Source of the DNA: Limnohabitans sp. Rim8
Lineage (GTDB): Bacteria; Pseudomonadota; Gammaproteobacteria; Burkholderiales; Burkholderiaceae_C
Assembly (NCBI GenBank): GCA_945897795.1
Contig: CAMDFT010000023.1
Location: 1-38,965 of the forward strand
Reading direction: 5' to 3'
Length of the DNA: 38,965 bases
Each line of letters starts with the position of its first letter. The first letter of the stretch is position 1. The position numbers and the translations under genes were made by a program. The notes beneath the pieces were generated by a model. It made no database searches. It was not told the DNA's origin and saw only the letters and a list, made by a program, of their open reading frames with translations. Below, in pieces: positions 35,601 to 38,965 of this stretch.

Positions 35601-38600
35601 CCAACGGCCGCGCCACGGCGGTGGCGATTTCGGCCAGCCTGTCCAGCGGCGCCACCGCAGTCTCGGGTGCGGGCACGCTTGCGCTCAACCGCATCACTGG
35701 CAGTTCGCAGGCCTATGCGCAGTGGGCCGACATCGTCACGGGCGCGCCCGTGGATCCAGACGCCGAAGCGCCCGCTGAGGAGGGCGCCGATGCTGGTACA
35801 GATACAGGCACCGAAGCAGTCAGCCCAGACGAGGAACTGGCCGACGCCCCCAGCACCGGTAACGTCGAGATCAAGGTCACCGACGATGCCCACATCAGCG
35901 CCTACCTGCGCTCGGTGGCCGCTTCCGTGTCCTTCGGCATGTCGGGCTCGTCCAAGGCCGCCGCCGTGGGCCTGTCGGTGGCGCGCAACCTGATCGGCAT
36001 GGCGCCCACCCAGGTCAGTTACGACTACGCGGCCACCGCCTACGACAAGGACAACAAGCTCACCGAGCTGGTCAAGGGCAAGCGCGTGCTGCTCGACTCG
36101 GCCTTGATGGGCAACGACATCTACGAATACGTCGGCGACAAGTACACCGACGATGACGGCATCGACCTGGTCAACCAGAACTACTCTGACGAGAGCCTGT
36201 GGCGCCTGGTCAGCTACAGCGCCTCTGTGGTCAACACCCGGGCGCAGCTGGTGCACAGTTCCGTGGAGGCCAGTGGCGACCTGAACATCGAGGCCGTCAG
36301 CAGCGCCCGCATCGAGGCCACGGTGCTGGCCGCCGCCGCTGCGGTGGGCGCGAGCGCCAGTTCCTCGGCCTACAGCCTGAGCGCCGCCGGCGCCTATGCC
36401 GAAAACCGCATCAACGCCAGCTTGCAGGCCGGCGTGCTGGGCAACCCGGCCGATCCTTTGACGCTGGAGGCCGAGTCCATCACGGTGCGCGCAGAAAACC
36501 TGGCCACCATCGACGCGATTACCGGCGCGGCAGCCCTGTCGGCCTCGCTCTCAGGTGCCGGCACGGCCGCTTCGGTGGCCATTGGCCTGTCACTGGCCTT
36601 CAACAGCATCGATGCCGACACCCTGGCCGATGTGGTGGGCGCCGACCTGGTGGCCCGCAGCGGCTCGGTCGAGCTGCGCGCGATTTCCGCAGGTGTGGAC
36701 CGCAAGGAGCTCGACTACGACGCGATGAAGCAAGCCGGCTTGACGGCCGACGCGCTCAACGCCCTGGCCAATGCCGGCAAGAAGACGAGCTACAGCAGCG
36801 ACGAAGACCAGAGCTGGGACTACAGCACCAGCGACGGGGTAGTCGAGCTGCGCAAGATCCAAACCGGCAGCGTGCTGGGCATCACCACCAGCCGCATGCC
36901 ACGGGTGCGGGTGGATGCGCTCAACGATCAAGGCGAGCCCACCGGTGACTACACCATCTACGAACTCGACGACAGCGATCTGCTCTACGGCACTGTGGAC
37001 CTAGCCGAGTTGCAGGGTCTGAGCCAGGACGAGATCGAGGACAGTGGCACTTGGAGCGTCGTCTCCACCGACGCGCAGACCGTCAAGACCGGCTACACCG
37101 TGCGCGTGGCCGAAGGCCACACCGCCGGCGGCGAGGTCGGCCGGGTCTATGTGTTTGGCGGCGTGGAGGAAGACTACACCACCGAAGACGGTGAGCGCAT
37201 CGAAGGCAAGACCTGGCGCCTGGTCAAGACGGGCGATGTGGTGCTGGTGGCCAGCAACCACATGGAAGAGTCGACGCTGGGCCCGCCCAAGGAAAGCGGC
37301 CTGGCCGGCAAGCTGTTCCGCTACCAGGGCGCCTCGCAGCGCATCGACCTGTCAACCGTCGAACTCGAAGACGCCCCCGATTGGGAGGCGCTCTCGGTCG
37401 AGGAAGACGTGGAGCTGTGGAAGGAAGACTACAGCAACACCGACCGCTGGCGCCTGGCCAGCGACTTTGCCAACCCCGAGCTGCAGCCCAAGCTGGTTGA
37501 GGCACTGCAAGAAGCCGGGGTGGAACTGCCCACGCTCGACGAGGTGCACGCGGCCTATATGTACCGCAGCACCGAGGGCCTGAGCTGGGACTACACACAA
37601 GAAGACGGTGTGCAAACCCTGCTCAAGGGCGACCGGGTGGCCATCCTCTTGGGCGAGGACGCCGGCAAGGTCTATGAATACAAGGGCGAATTGCCGCTCG
37701 ATGACCTCACGCTCGATGAGGAGGCCATCGCAGAAGGCGGCGCCGACGCCGCCGCCGATGAGGCGCTCGACGGGCTTGAATTTGATCTGTCTGAGGAAGA
37801 CTTCGAAGACACCGACCGTTGGGAAGAGGTCAAGGTCAATGGCTACCGCCTGAGCAAGGGCGACACCGTGCGCGTGGCGCGCGGCCACGAGGGCGGCGGC
37901 GAGGAAGACCGCATTTACCGCTACGTGGGCGTCAACAACCTGCTGTTCTTGGCCGACGAGGACTACTCCGACGAATCGCGCTGGCAGATGATGCCGGTCG
38001 AGGTCACGGTCTCGGTGGTCGAAGAGGGCAAGCGCTGGAAGCTGGTCGATGCGGCCGGCAAGAGCTACACCCTGACCTTCAACGAGGCCCCTGCCGGCTC
38101 CTCGGCGGCCTCGACCGCGGTGGTGGCGCGCAACAGCATCAACGCGGTGTCGGTGGCAGCGTCGGCGGCCATCGGCATCAGTGGTGGTGGCACCGGTCTG
38201 GCGTTTAGCGGTGCGGGCGCGGTGGCCCTGAACACCATCAGCGGCTCGACCGACGCCTTGCTGCGCGCCGGCTCGGCCAGCGCCGAAGAGGGCGACGTGG
38301 TGCTGCAAGCGAGCAGCGACAAGAGCATCAGCGCGACGATTGCCGCCCTGTCGGTGGCCATTGCCGGCGGCAGCGGCAACGGTCTGGGCGCGTCCATTGG
38401 CATTGCAGTGGCCCGCAACCTGATTGGCCAGGAAGGCTTTGGCCGGGTGGGTGAGGATTCGATCGCCACCGTGCGCGCCCTCGTCATCGATTCGGACATC
38501 ACCACCGGCGGCGTGCTGGATTTGCGCGCCGATGCGCGGCAGGTCATCAACTCTCTGGTGGTCTCGGGCTCGGCGGCCGTGGGCATCGGCGGCGGCAATG

Positions 38601-38965
38601 GCCTGGCCGCCAGCGGCTCGGGCGTGTGGGCCGAAAACCAGATCGGCACCCGCGTCCATGCCGGGGTGAGCACCGCCACCGAACTGGGCGAGCGGCCCAG
38701 CGACATCGAGGCCGGCGAGGTGCTGGTGCAAGCCACCGACCGCTCGTCCATTCGCTCCTTTGCCGGCGCCGCCTCGCTGGCTGCCGCTTTTGGTGGCAGC
38801 GTGGGCGCGGCCCTGTCGATCGGGGTTTCGCTGGCGCGCAACATCATCGACGGCTCGGTCATTGCTTCGCTCGACGGTGCCACGCTGAGCTCTGGCGGCA
38901 CCGTGTTGGTACAGGCCCTGTCCGATGCCGATATCCAGGTCTTCGGCCTGGCGGCCTCGGTGGCC
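20519..38965 (+). CDS. Giant LEPR-XLL-type repetitive surface protein, 3' end beyond the window
   Basis: An open frame of 6149 codons without a stop runs from ATG 20519 (behind AGGA at 20506-20509, overlapping the previous stop) to the last base, so the protein exceeds 6100 residues and is incomplete here. In order: a basic N-terminus with a LEPR-XLL-type motif; a beta-rich region to about 22.4 kb; an array of repeats of about 290 residues to 26.4 kb; GW-type beta modules (26.8-29.4 kb); segments of repeated domains (30.3-33.1 kb); more 290-residue-type repeats (33.2-35.1 kb); and short G/A/S-rich repeats mixed with DYSDxxxW modules to the end. Acidic Ala/Glu/Asp linkers join units. I noticed no cysteine in my translation and no RTX nonapeptides. 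Architecture suggests an exported adhesin or matrix protein; this is inference. Confidence 0.93.
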   Translation, partial: MKKTKRWIPNRMHLAFRRSRSTVERLEDRILLSAEPLIQFNRADGEQPLVVENLAYSANKRTADPLDLEAISSIATLIDLTRPQSQQSSKLNWAGSTSSLLKLNSQLQALVLDLGDSDSQMSLSNDGNGMLRLSSMDGPTPYEFVFAKPSSILGIRGEGGIDRLIIDNVDLGTTSLSVDVESISIPSTSTLTSQSNVLLMARDSFAGDLGQLTVGADDLELSASIDVAGTVQVVGNVVLAAQVSVELEQEVTLTGYYEVNGSTTARVRVADGASVTAQSLAMSAITESRWALAANDGLIGGRLALDLVQTTEALVEGGVDISVAPMADDEGNPGVGLLIEAVDWTDASVVLDMADGEITGLSKDTQAGQALEGFELGWTQIDVVRKTVAGLGGQDSVANPTRIGSADGLVHIAAASLDGAGNEDGENAGIYGSVMSSLVGLHISNIDHDVQAFVANSALEVGALNVYALNETSALANGKIARNKVEGSTQAWVQGSDLISIGAIALIAQDLASFTATSEGFSADIPKLDTLKVGIASTTNTVDRKVSAYLLSSTVSASEMAVLASNDSTLSVSLESMAVFDSEATEGEAPAEGEGGASGMQMAFGGTFAWNQFNGQVLAYVEDSTLETTEGDLAVQAVNSAALDAQSKAGTAVSSGAAAGASLAFNAVGWDMGNIAAAGLNSILGTDIGATASPLLTQAYVRGSDLAVAGEMSVSAENTMGIEALISNAADVLGGGTGLSVGAAMILASNRVRSDTRAFVDGKKQLAGADQAVLDVGGGLTVSAIDDAGISADVAMSSNVAGGSGTTVAAGGVFSLNDVRSQVAADAWSLTLTTEGDTSITASATAQISATLSGEVVASAEEAGAADEAADEPAADAGAGADTESGEAGGGGATSVAANGLIATNRILIDADASLRDSLVTVSGSLGVEAENTATIDAENTASTESAGVAAGVVLAFNTIGWKPQNIFSAAIDTLIGTDGLGQTDSAQSSAEITNTTLDVGEDLTLTAVTVPQINASIENTVQSSGGVAVGLTLASNLVSADAHVQLTPKNEAGVMELPDDTVFAIGGHVLIKASDTSGIVARIGAATGSEGQAAVGAQLVRNDVRSTVNTLVDSAAIEAEGDVTLLARGSASITALLSDQELPELKEADPADEEAAADEEALAEEAAAEEEAALESVADEEASIEELAAAEEEAAAEEEAAAASMAFKGLIATNLVLSDVRATVLDSDISAGGDLIARARNAAHIEAENTAKADADGAAVGVTLAFNTIGWQAQNVLFNALDALLGTSIGNEQPAQILATVSGSNLAAGGDLSVEAEAKEQISAIIVNEANAAGASVAAGMVLASNLLSARARATVAPALQAEEKVSLSAGGSITVSALDEAGVTANVSMVASSGGSAAVGGLVVRNDVRSDVFAEVDRVQGEAGEDFTVLALESASIEATLSGETKSLAAAEEPAEDAAEDPAADAGADAGAEAGAETAAAAGSPLAVNGLIATNLVLSSAQARITHSELSVDGNLAVQADNISTITADNSASLESDGTAVGVTLAFNTIGWKPQNLFANAIDALLGTDALGQEQPAVVSALVLATTFTVGGDVAVQAGGLDEEEDAPVGSTISATISNESTANGASASASFVLASNKISTTSQAWVGPLTPAQAAIDGATAAIDMALLVGGNMDVLATDAGTIEAEVTMAATSGGGTAVGGVVVMNDLRGVVLAAVDRVDLTAAGDVTISATEASSLSSVLSGSTESPPEDPDAADAEADAGADAGGATGAAGGAGGAAAASPMAINALIANNVVLGSSRALLTRSAVQADGSLTVQADNASEITAENTATMSSGGSAVGATLAFNTMGWESQNVLFKAVDALVGSEIGDEDPLVALAKLETVELDIGGDLNVLASMQATLTATTSNEASSEGAGAAASIVLTSNMVSTDAQAFILQPEDSEDFALNVAGAVTVQADDAPAIVADTVVTATSSGEAGEEEGDGDYLDVTYRSGEGEVELAFGDQVMVEDGHEAGGNSGRIYRYMGAGETLDLSEVNYEISGLWYELLPPKGFVGDVLTFLDSAMPSIEREIVLTTIPMGGVESDVGFKLGAGWGELSVGDFLSGVNGDKKGGLTATEQGITLDTGSLLGRAGPELSLELIFPNPELPYYSYEEVLGTLTHGGESHDWGVRAAVGWPDAKLFDLINLPALIEGRFEPLLPEFTASVFFGDLEIDSLTFLPAQFVVQLPTVRVTVLGKPVELVYSSEIVIDTPDYLQEFVDEELEPLRVEIPLMDLDALMKVQGLEDRSEDYWDDALVIDVSNPELPYFEEEFIFTTVEMGGQEWDVGLKVGAGWQDTTLLDMLTGEAKPSGISALETGIKIQAGATEILGYNVQGPELNLELILPNPELPYYEYRYALGQVPLIPPVAEEPPPAEEVTEEAVAAEEEAKAGEEAAAGEEASTDETTPTEELAEPVMVDWGLELAVGWQDTLLLDLIDMEAWLQGDFEMQLPELDLRLYVDLPEDGSTMAPFLPEFFDVALPSFKLTLLGTEMALGFGTSMTFKTPDTYAAYIDKNLPRGQASLPGLDLDVGLDALINGTEVSLDEMMFVPTGQELVVDVTDVDSVYEALLEVIQIIPGNYALAEPKIQGLVFGIPIEFDVPIDNFSSEWLGFTLTEFSLEDVLPESVYSLIEPFVDTESDTVEFELPTVDLGAVGPAIGDLPYFEESVSIDLGSEDEPLEFGIKVGAGWKDTTLADMLLSESVEAGIVPLDLGVRFQSPGIAITVPMLDIGPYTLQGPALDIELILPEVDLPYLAYQQALGKLNVQAQDQEAGETLPVTEVNWGLELALGWQDMQLTDLVNMEAWLEGDFSVAMPEMDLRLYVDLPEGDDLPEIKAFLPKYFDIALPSFKATILGKELAIGFGTTLRYETPEVYADYIDEALAPVKASLPGIDLDAAIDLLIAGEDLDAEALKDLLYTPSDEAIEVDLTDLDSVNDAFETLIQVIPERYRVADPTFSGKIFGVEIDSTIPLSQLAPELVEFSLSEILPESVYQLMEPFIRPMGSDEDPVLITLPELELPDIGPSVPFVEQFVDMLKTLPSEVRLFNPTVSAALLGISIEQTLPLTEVAQLIADELGIELFSYEVNEDDPSESYIEFSILEVMDQLPETLQDILGYLIDDEEPEEGEEPKAPMELRAVELDLGDFTPAGMQKYVPYVKLGTALLNKLGLKLPFLNLDPQSSDPVAEAETGDAGGDDVPPETETEVVDGVTMTWTTAEAALEAADAVNEVQKLSLDIDASLGLGSERSFKLVLGKSKVTDAIAVLPLGGTAVAEQQQITVLQSDVNKRFALKIGNWTSSEIIYSGNPEFDAKKISDALATHPDIVSAKVRYGTDAQSRRTFTIDHVTETAASPNLAQLQVVPGTAGKLAFATSTLRDGSRAHTAANQAALIQAALDKTLGSGLVTVSTGAEGDYLLTMSGRYANINLDQLQVRDATAGVKASTATQTEGKAATGPSYLIDLQAQADQELFDLRLTLAGVEYTVDDVAVGVTASQLASKLASATDADGKTLLENGIKKPTVKLGSESGQWVVAFAAGTADVEIQTNLKKPPVEEAGPDAGTDTGTETGTDAGTDAGTDTGTDTGTDTGTDAETPAEPELDWVDATQLVARVEGVSELQVLDLNVAPGTLGADSVFSLALGKTKITDPIALLSLGEKTNEQQVLKIINTQANVNKRFVLKLGDKTSAPLNFANSPLKDAETIRAAVAGLLGVSAPKTGGPISVTWSTSNNVSTFTIGFSGSLAARDIGQITAERVPVVSASLAPNTLAFNTQTLEEGNAGYTREDQAALVQAALDKTFGEGQITVSAAEDGSYLLVMDGRYANANVEQMRVITDAAAAAFAQGKVSTLREGSTVAVNQGYSVTFTKTYGAQRFQLYVSSDKDLPATPFHYNWAENPANTIRDLKAEYVRVLNTPQAALGMVVTADDIQVTRDASYKGQGNRYLVELVGQLAGKSVPGLSMSSEKLSFKFASTQAGANRTDETQRIDIAHRGSGTFTLSLAHEGQTYTTDALELGASEQQVQAALNRALGDVGSVTVTAPAEGSYLVTFGGALSGKNLAALTALTTTDPARFIQTQQQGQRGVGATYSIDLQAPEGTTDFNAQVELNGVVYTAESLAVGLTAAQLRTQLLGAQSEEGEALDASGLTLTVKDGEGAGQWTVSFGMTSEGLTASGLRTALIAPDEEAPAEPGEEEPAEPVKGAMAVGGLVVRNDVRAVAQAYIRFAQLTAGSVSVAVSEAASIEASLEAVAEASGGTGKGLAVGGAIATNLILNQSAAFISDSSITTEEDGVSVEGSNTASISATNNSAISSDGTSVGVTLAFNTIGWQAQNVLFAAIDALVGSEIGDQEKSQVKAYLHNTDVDSAGAVVVNASNEAEIFAQIRNEVASALPEPDPAAGATGVGTGAAAGPQKSVSAGFVLASNMVSSGALATITHDKLATLRDLTVGAGGLSVESVDDARIVSKVDLSVVSGNESELTMAVRAFVNLFGVTYTDMSGTQRVILGDRVRVGGPTYTTFDRPETVTAGDRIELKSSLGGGQAGDLYEYIGEEDLEAPRLDKTDYSDTELWRQIQGSADTTYVFKGSSSIFDLGSEDFNDSSRWLAIDLDGLVDTAAAAIEAAATLKGSVTGGDSGASAFGGLVVRNDVRSDVDALVDGFAMEVTGDVSITATESAVILAQDNSTVEAKTTGVNVVVATNTILGGANAVLRNSTLVTLAEEVDEEVAEEAPADEAAAEDGAALAEASADDAAATDESAAAGEGEEAAAEPMTGSVTVKAESVAFILAEVNSSVKASTSVGVVMAFNTIGYTPQNVLYNIADGVLGTSLAGQNTLSTTARIESTPLELAGALDVAAESDGQIQAIIVNSALALDVSTKADSKAITVAPVIAMNKIAANTDATVDKTATVAADGDVTIQASGNTRIESEVAASAIGISASTSGASKSVSVGVSLSRNDVQNDVNAFVRGTSLTAPSELTSANGNVLISTERGSAIVANGRATAVAISASLSSGATAVSGAGTLALNRITGSSQAYAQWADIVTGAPVDPDAEAPAEEGADAGTDTGTEAVSPDEELADAPSTGNVEIKVTDDAHISAYLRSVAASVSFGMSGSSKAAAVGLSVARNLIGMAPTQVSYDYAATAYDKDNKLTELVKGKRVLLDSALMGNDIYEYVGDKYTDDDGIDLVNQNYSDESLWRLVSYSASVVNTRAQLVHSSVEASGDLNIEAVSSARIEATVLAAAAAVGASASSSAYSLSAAGAYAENRINASLQAGVLGNPADPLTLEAESITVRAENLATIDAITGAAALSASLSGAGTAASVAIGLSLAFNSIDADTLADVVGADLVARSGSVELRAISAGVDRKELDYDAMKQAGLTADALNALANAGKKTSYSSDEDQSWDYSTSDGVVELRKIQTGSVLGITTSRMPRVRVDALNDQGEPTGDYTIYELDDSDLLYGTVDLAELQGLSQDEIEDSGTWSVVSTDAQTVKTGYTVRVAEGHTAGGEVGRVYVFGGVEEDYTTEDGERIEGKTWRLVKTGDVVLVASNHMEESTLGPPKESGLAGKLFRYQGASQRIDLSTVELEDAPDWEALSVEEDVELWKEDYSNTDRWRLASDFANPELQPKLVEALQEAGVELPTLDEVHAAYMYRSTEGLSWDYTQEDGVQTLLKGDRVAILLGEDAGKVYEYKGELPLDDLTLDEEAIAEGGADAAADEALDGLEFDLSEEDFEDTDRWEEVKVNGYRLSKGDTVRVARGHEGGGEEDRIYRYVGVNNLLFLADEDYSDESRWQMMPVEVTVSVVEEGKRWKLVDAAGKSYTLTFNEAPAGSSAASTAVVARNSINAVSVAASAAIGISGGGTGLAFSGAGAVALNTISGSTDALLRAGSASAEEGDVVLQASSDKSISATIAALSVAIAGGSGNGLGASIGIAVARNLIGQEGFGRVGEDSIATVRALVIDSDITTGGVLDLRADARQVINSLVVSGSAAVGIGGGNGLAASGSGVWAENQIGTRVHAGVSTATELGERPSDIEAGEVLVQATDRSSIRSFAGAASLAAAFGGSVGAALSIGVSLARNIIDGSVIASLDGATLSSGGTVLVQALSDADIQVFGLAASVA
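22380..26440 (+). repeat. Array of about 290-residue repeats in the giant protein, copies 1-5
   Basis: Five tandem units are anchored by the motif LAFNTIGW starting at nt 22505 (variant LAFNAVGW), 23381, 24311, 25157 and 26054 (LAFNTMGW). The spacings are 876, 930, 846 and 897 nt, all in frame. Most units also contain QN(V/L/I) and DAL(L/V)G(T/S) just after the anchor, a LASN segment, a VVRNDVR-type motif, an acidic linker ending a unit, and GLIATN opening the next. The pattern suggests repeated beta-helix or beta-sandwich modules. Confidence 0.85.
23931..24130 (+). repeat. Acidic Ala/Glu/Asp linker within the repeat array
   Basis: About 65 residues made almost only of Glu, Ala and Asp (for example EEAAADEEALAEEAAAEEE) join two repeat units. 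Shorter linkers of similar type lie at about 23080-23205, 24845-24970, 25745-25870, 27743-27890, 34761-34930 and 35745-35860. They are expected to be flexible, strongly negatively charged spacers, possibly cation-binding. Confidence 0.75.
26504..26668 (+). repeat. First GxxYxYxG...W module in the giant protein
   Basis: A segment of about 55 residues reads GDQVMVEDGHEAGGNSGRIY followed by RYMGAGETLDL and a Trp-containing end. Later copies of the same plan occur at about 34198-34450 and in the cluster at 36073-37995. It marks the boundary between the 290-residue array and the beta modules. Confidence 0.65.
26770..29380 (+). repeat. GW-type beta module block in the giant protein
   Basis: Three related sub-blocks recur. 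One type is centred on WGxxxAxGW(Q/P)D, with its leading Trp codon at 27026, 27899 and 28991 (spacings 873 and 1092 nt), followed by a conserved stretch such as DLRLYVDLPE. A second type has GxKxGAGW (about 26780, 27496 and 28687). A third is LxLELI(L/F)P...LPY..Y...LG near 26930, 27655 and 28862. The three motifs alternate in the same order, so this is a tandem duplication of a composite unit. Confidence 0.75.
30330..33140 (+). repeat. Segment of diverged repeated domains in the giant protein
   Basis: Two long units align with each other at a distance of about 1.15-1.2 kb. Shared pieces are VNKRF(A/V)LK(I/L)G (about 30493 and 31649), QAAL(I/V)QAALDKT(L/F)G (about 30800 and 31990) and GRYAN (about 30897 and 32090). 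A further related pair begins YLIDLQA (about 31009) and YSIDLQA (about 32890). A third diverged copy of the QAAL part lies near 32690. Confidence 0.75.
31313..31408 (+). repeat. 12-bp tandem repeat encoding a GTDT/GTDA linker
   Basis: Eight in-frame 12-bp units of type ggcacagacacc encode Gly-Thr-Asp/Glu-Thr/Ala. Some neighbouring units are identical, so copy number may vary between strains by slippage without shifting the frame. Confidence 0.9.
33230..35120 (+). repeat. 290-residue-type repeats of the giant protein, copies 6 and 7
   Basis: The anchor motif reappears as LAFNTIGW at 33584 and MAFNTIGY at 35024, again followed by QNVL and an Ile/Ala-Asp-Gly/Ala-Leu/Val segment. VVRNDVR motifs occur at about 33253 and 34552. 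The two anchors are 1440 nt apart because a GxxYxYxG...W module (about 34198-34450) and a long acidic linker are inserted. These copies resume the array interrupted at about 26.4 kb. Confidence 0.8.
35400..38965 (+). repeat. Short G/A/S-rich repeats of the giant protein
   Basis: About nine copies of a loose pattern, Ala-(Val/Ile)-x-Ile/Leu-x4-Gly...Gly-x-x-x-(Ala/Ser)-x-N-x-I, recur at about 35405, 35617, 35917, 36328, 36520, 38140, 38336, 38566 and 38761. Examples are VGVSLSRNDVQ, AGTLALNRITG, VGLSVARNLIG and IGVSLARNIID. They look like beta-helix rungs related to the LAFNTIGW part of the larger repeat, and the series is still running at the window end. Confidence 0.7.
36073..37995 (+). repeat. 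Cluster of GxxYxYxG...DYSDxxxW modules in the giant protein
   Basis: Modules of about 50 residues follow the plan Gly-Asp/Lys-x-Val-x-(Val/Leu)...(I/V/L)Y-x-(Y/F)-x-G...(D/N)(Y/F)-(S/E)-(D/N)-x-x-x-W. Copies: about 36073-36215 (NYSDESLWRLV), 37087-37220, 37225-37480 (DYSNTDRWRL), 37620-37830 (DFEDTDRWEEV) and 37845-37995 (DYSDESRWQMM). A SWDY-x-x-x-DGV lead-in precedes two of them (about 36812 and 37584). Confidence 0.75.

Noticed and set aside
32884-38965. RTX calcium-binding nonapeptides in the giant protein
   Set aside because: I looked for GGxGxD-type repeats and saw only Gly/Ala/Ser-rich repeats and acidic linkers; RTX repeats could still lie beyond the window.
22380-38965. CRISPR array or mobile element as the cause of the repetitive DNA
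   Set aside because: The repeats are protein-coding, in frame, several hundred nt long and diverged; no short identical repeats with unique spacers, transposase or terminal inverted repeats were seen.

Overview
The window looks like the chromosome of a betaproteobacterium of the order Burkholderiales, most likely Comamonadaceae. The evidence is a phasin with a lysine/alanine-rich tail, the style of the AhpF, HDAC-like, thioesterase and nitroreductase proteins, moderately high GC and frequent TTG leucine codons. Genus is not determinable from reading alone. No tRNA, rRNA, CRISPR or insertion sequence was seen.

Left part (1-7.1 kb), ordinary core genes: ahpF and a small unknown protein; a periplasmic iron(III)-binding protein read leftward from a promoter overlapped by a Fur-like box; a patatin-like lipoprotein; a phasin with its own promoter and a clean terminator; and a tightly overlapping trio of HDAC-like deacetylase, acyl-CoA thioesterase and nitroreductase.

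Middle (7.3-10 kb): a two-component system read leftward, a 7TMR-DISM membrane histidine kinase followed 12 nt later by an OmpR-type response regulator. It is divergent from the large operon and is a plausible regulator of it.

Right part (10.2 kb to the window end), the notable region: a rightward gene set of sapC-like gene, TolC-family outer membrane channel, periplasmic HlyD-type adaptor, GAF-HlyD membrane fusion, PqqD-like/M50 peptidase/HlyD membrane fusion, compact SecA-like ATPase, an unknown soluble protein, and a giant protein. The giant reading frame opens at 20519 and stays open to the last base, 6149 codons with no stop. Five of the six gene junctions from tolC to the giant gene can be read as 4-nt ATGA overlaps (start and stop overlapping), so the genes are probably translationally coupled. 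The giant protein has no Sec-type signal peptide. It begins with a basic segment and a LEPR-XLL-type motif (LEDRILLSAEP), followed by thousands of residues of beta-rich repeats and acidic linkers, as in cell-surface adhesins.

Interpretation (inference): the operon encodes a dedicated envelope-spanning exporter for the giant surface protein. It has a TolC exit duct, three HlyD-like modules and a SecA-like motor in place of the ABC ATPase of type I secretion, plus an M50 protease that could process or gate the substrate. I know of no characterised system with this exact make-up. The 3' end of the giant gene lies outside the window.
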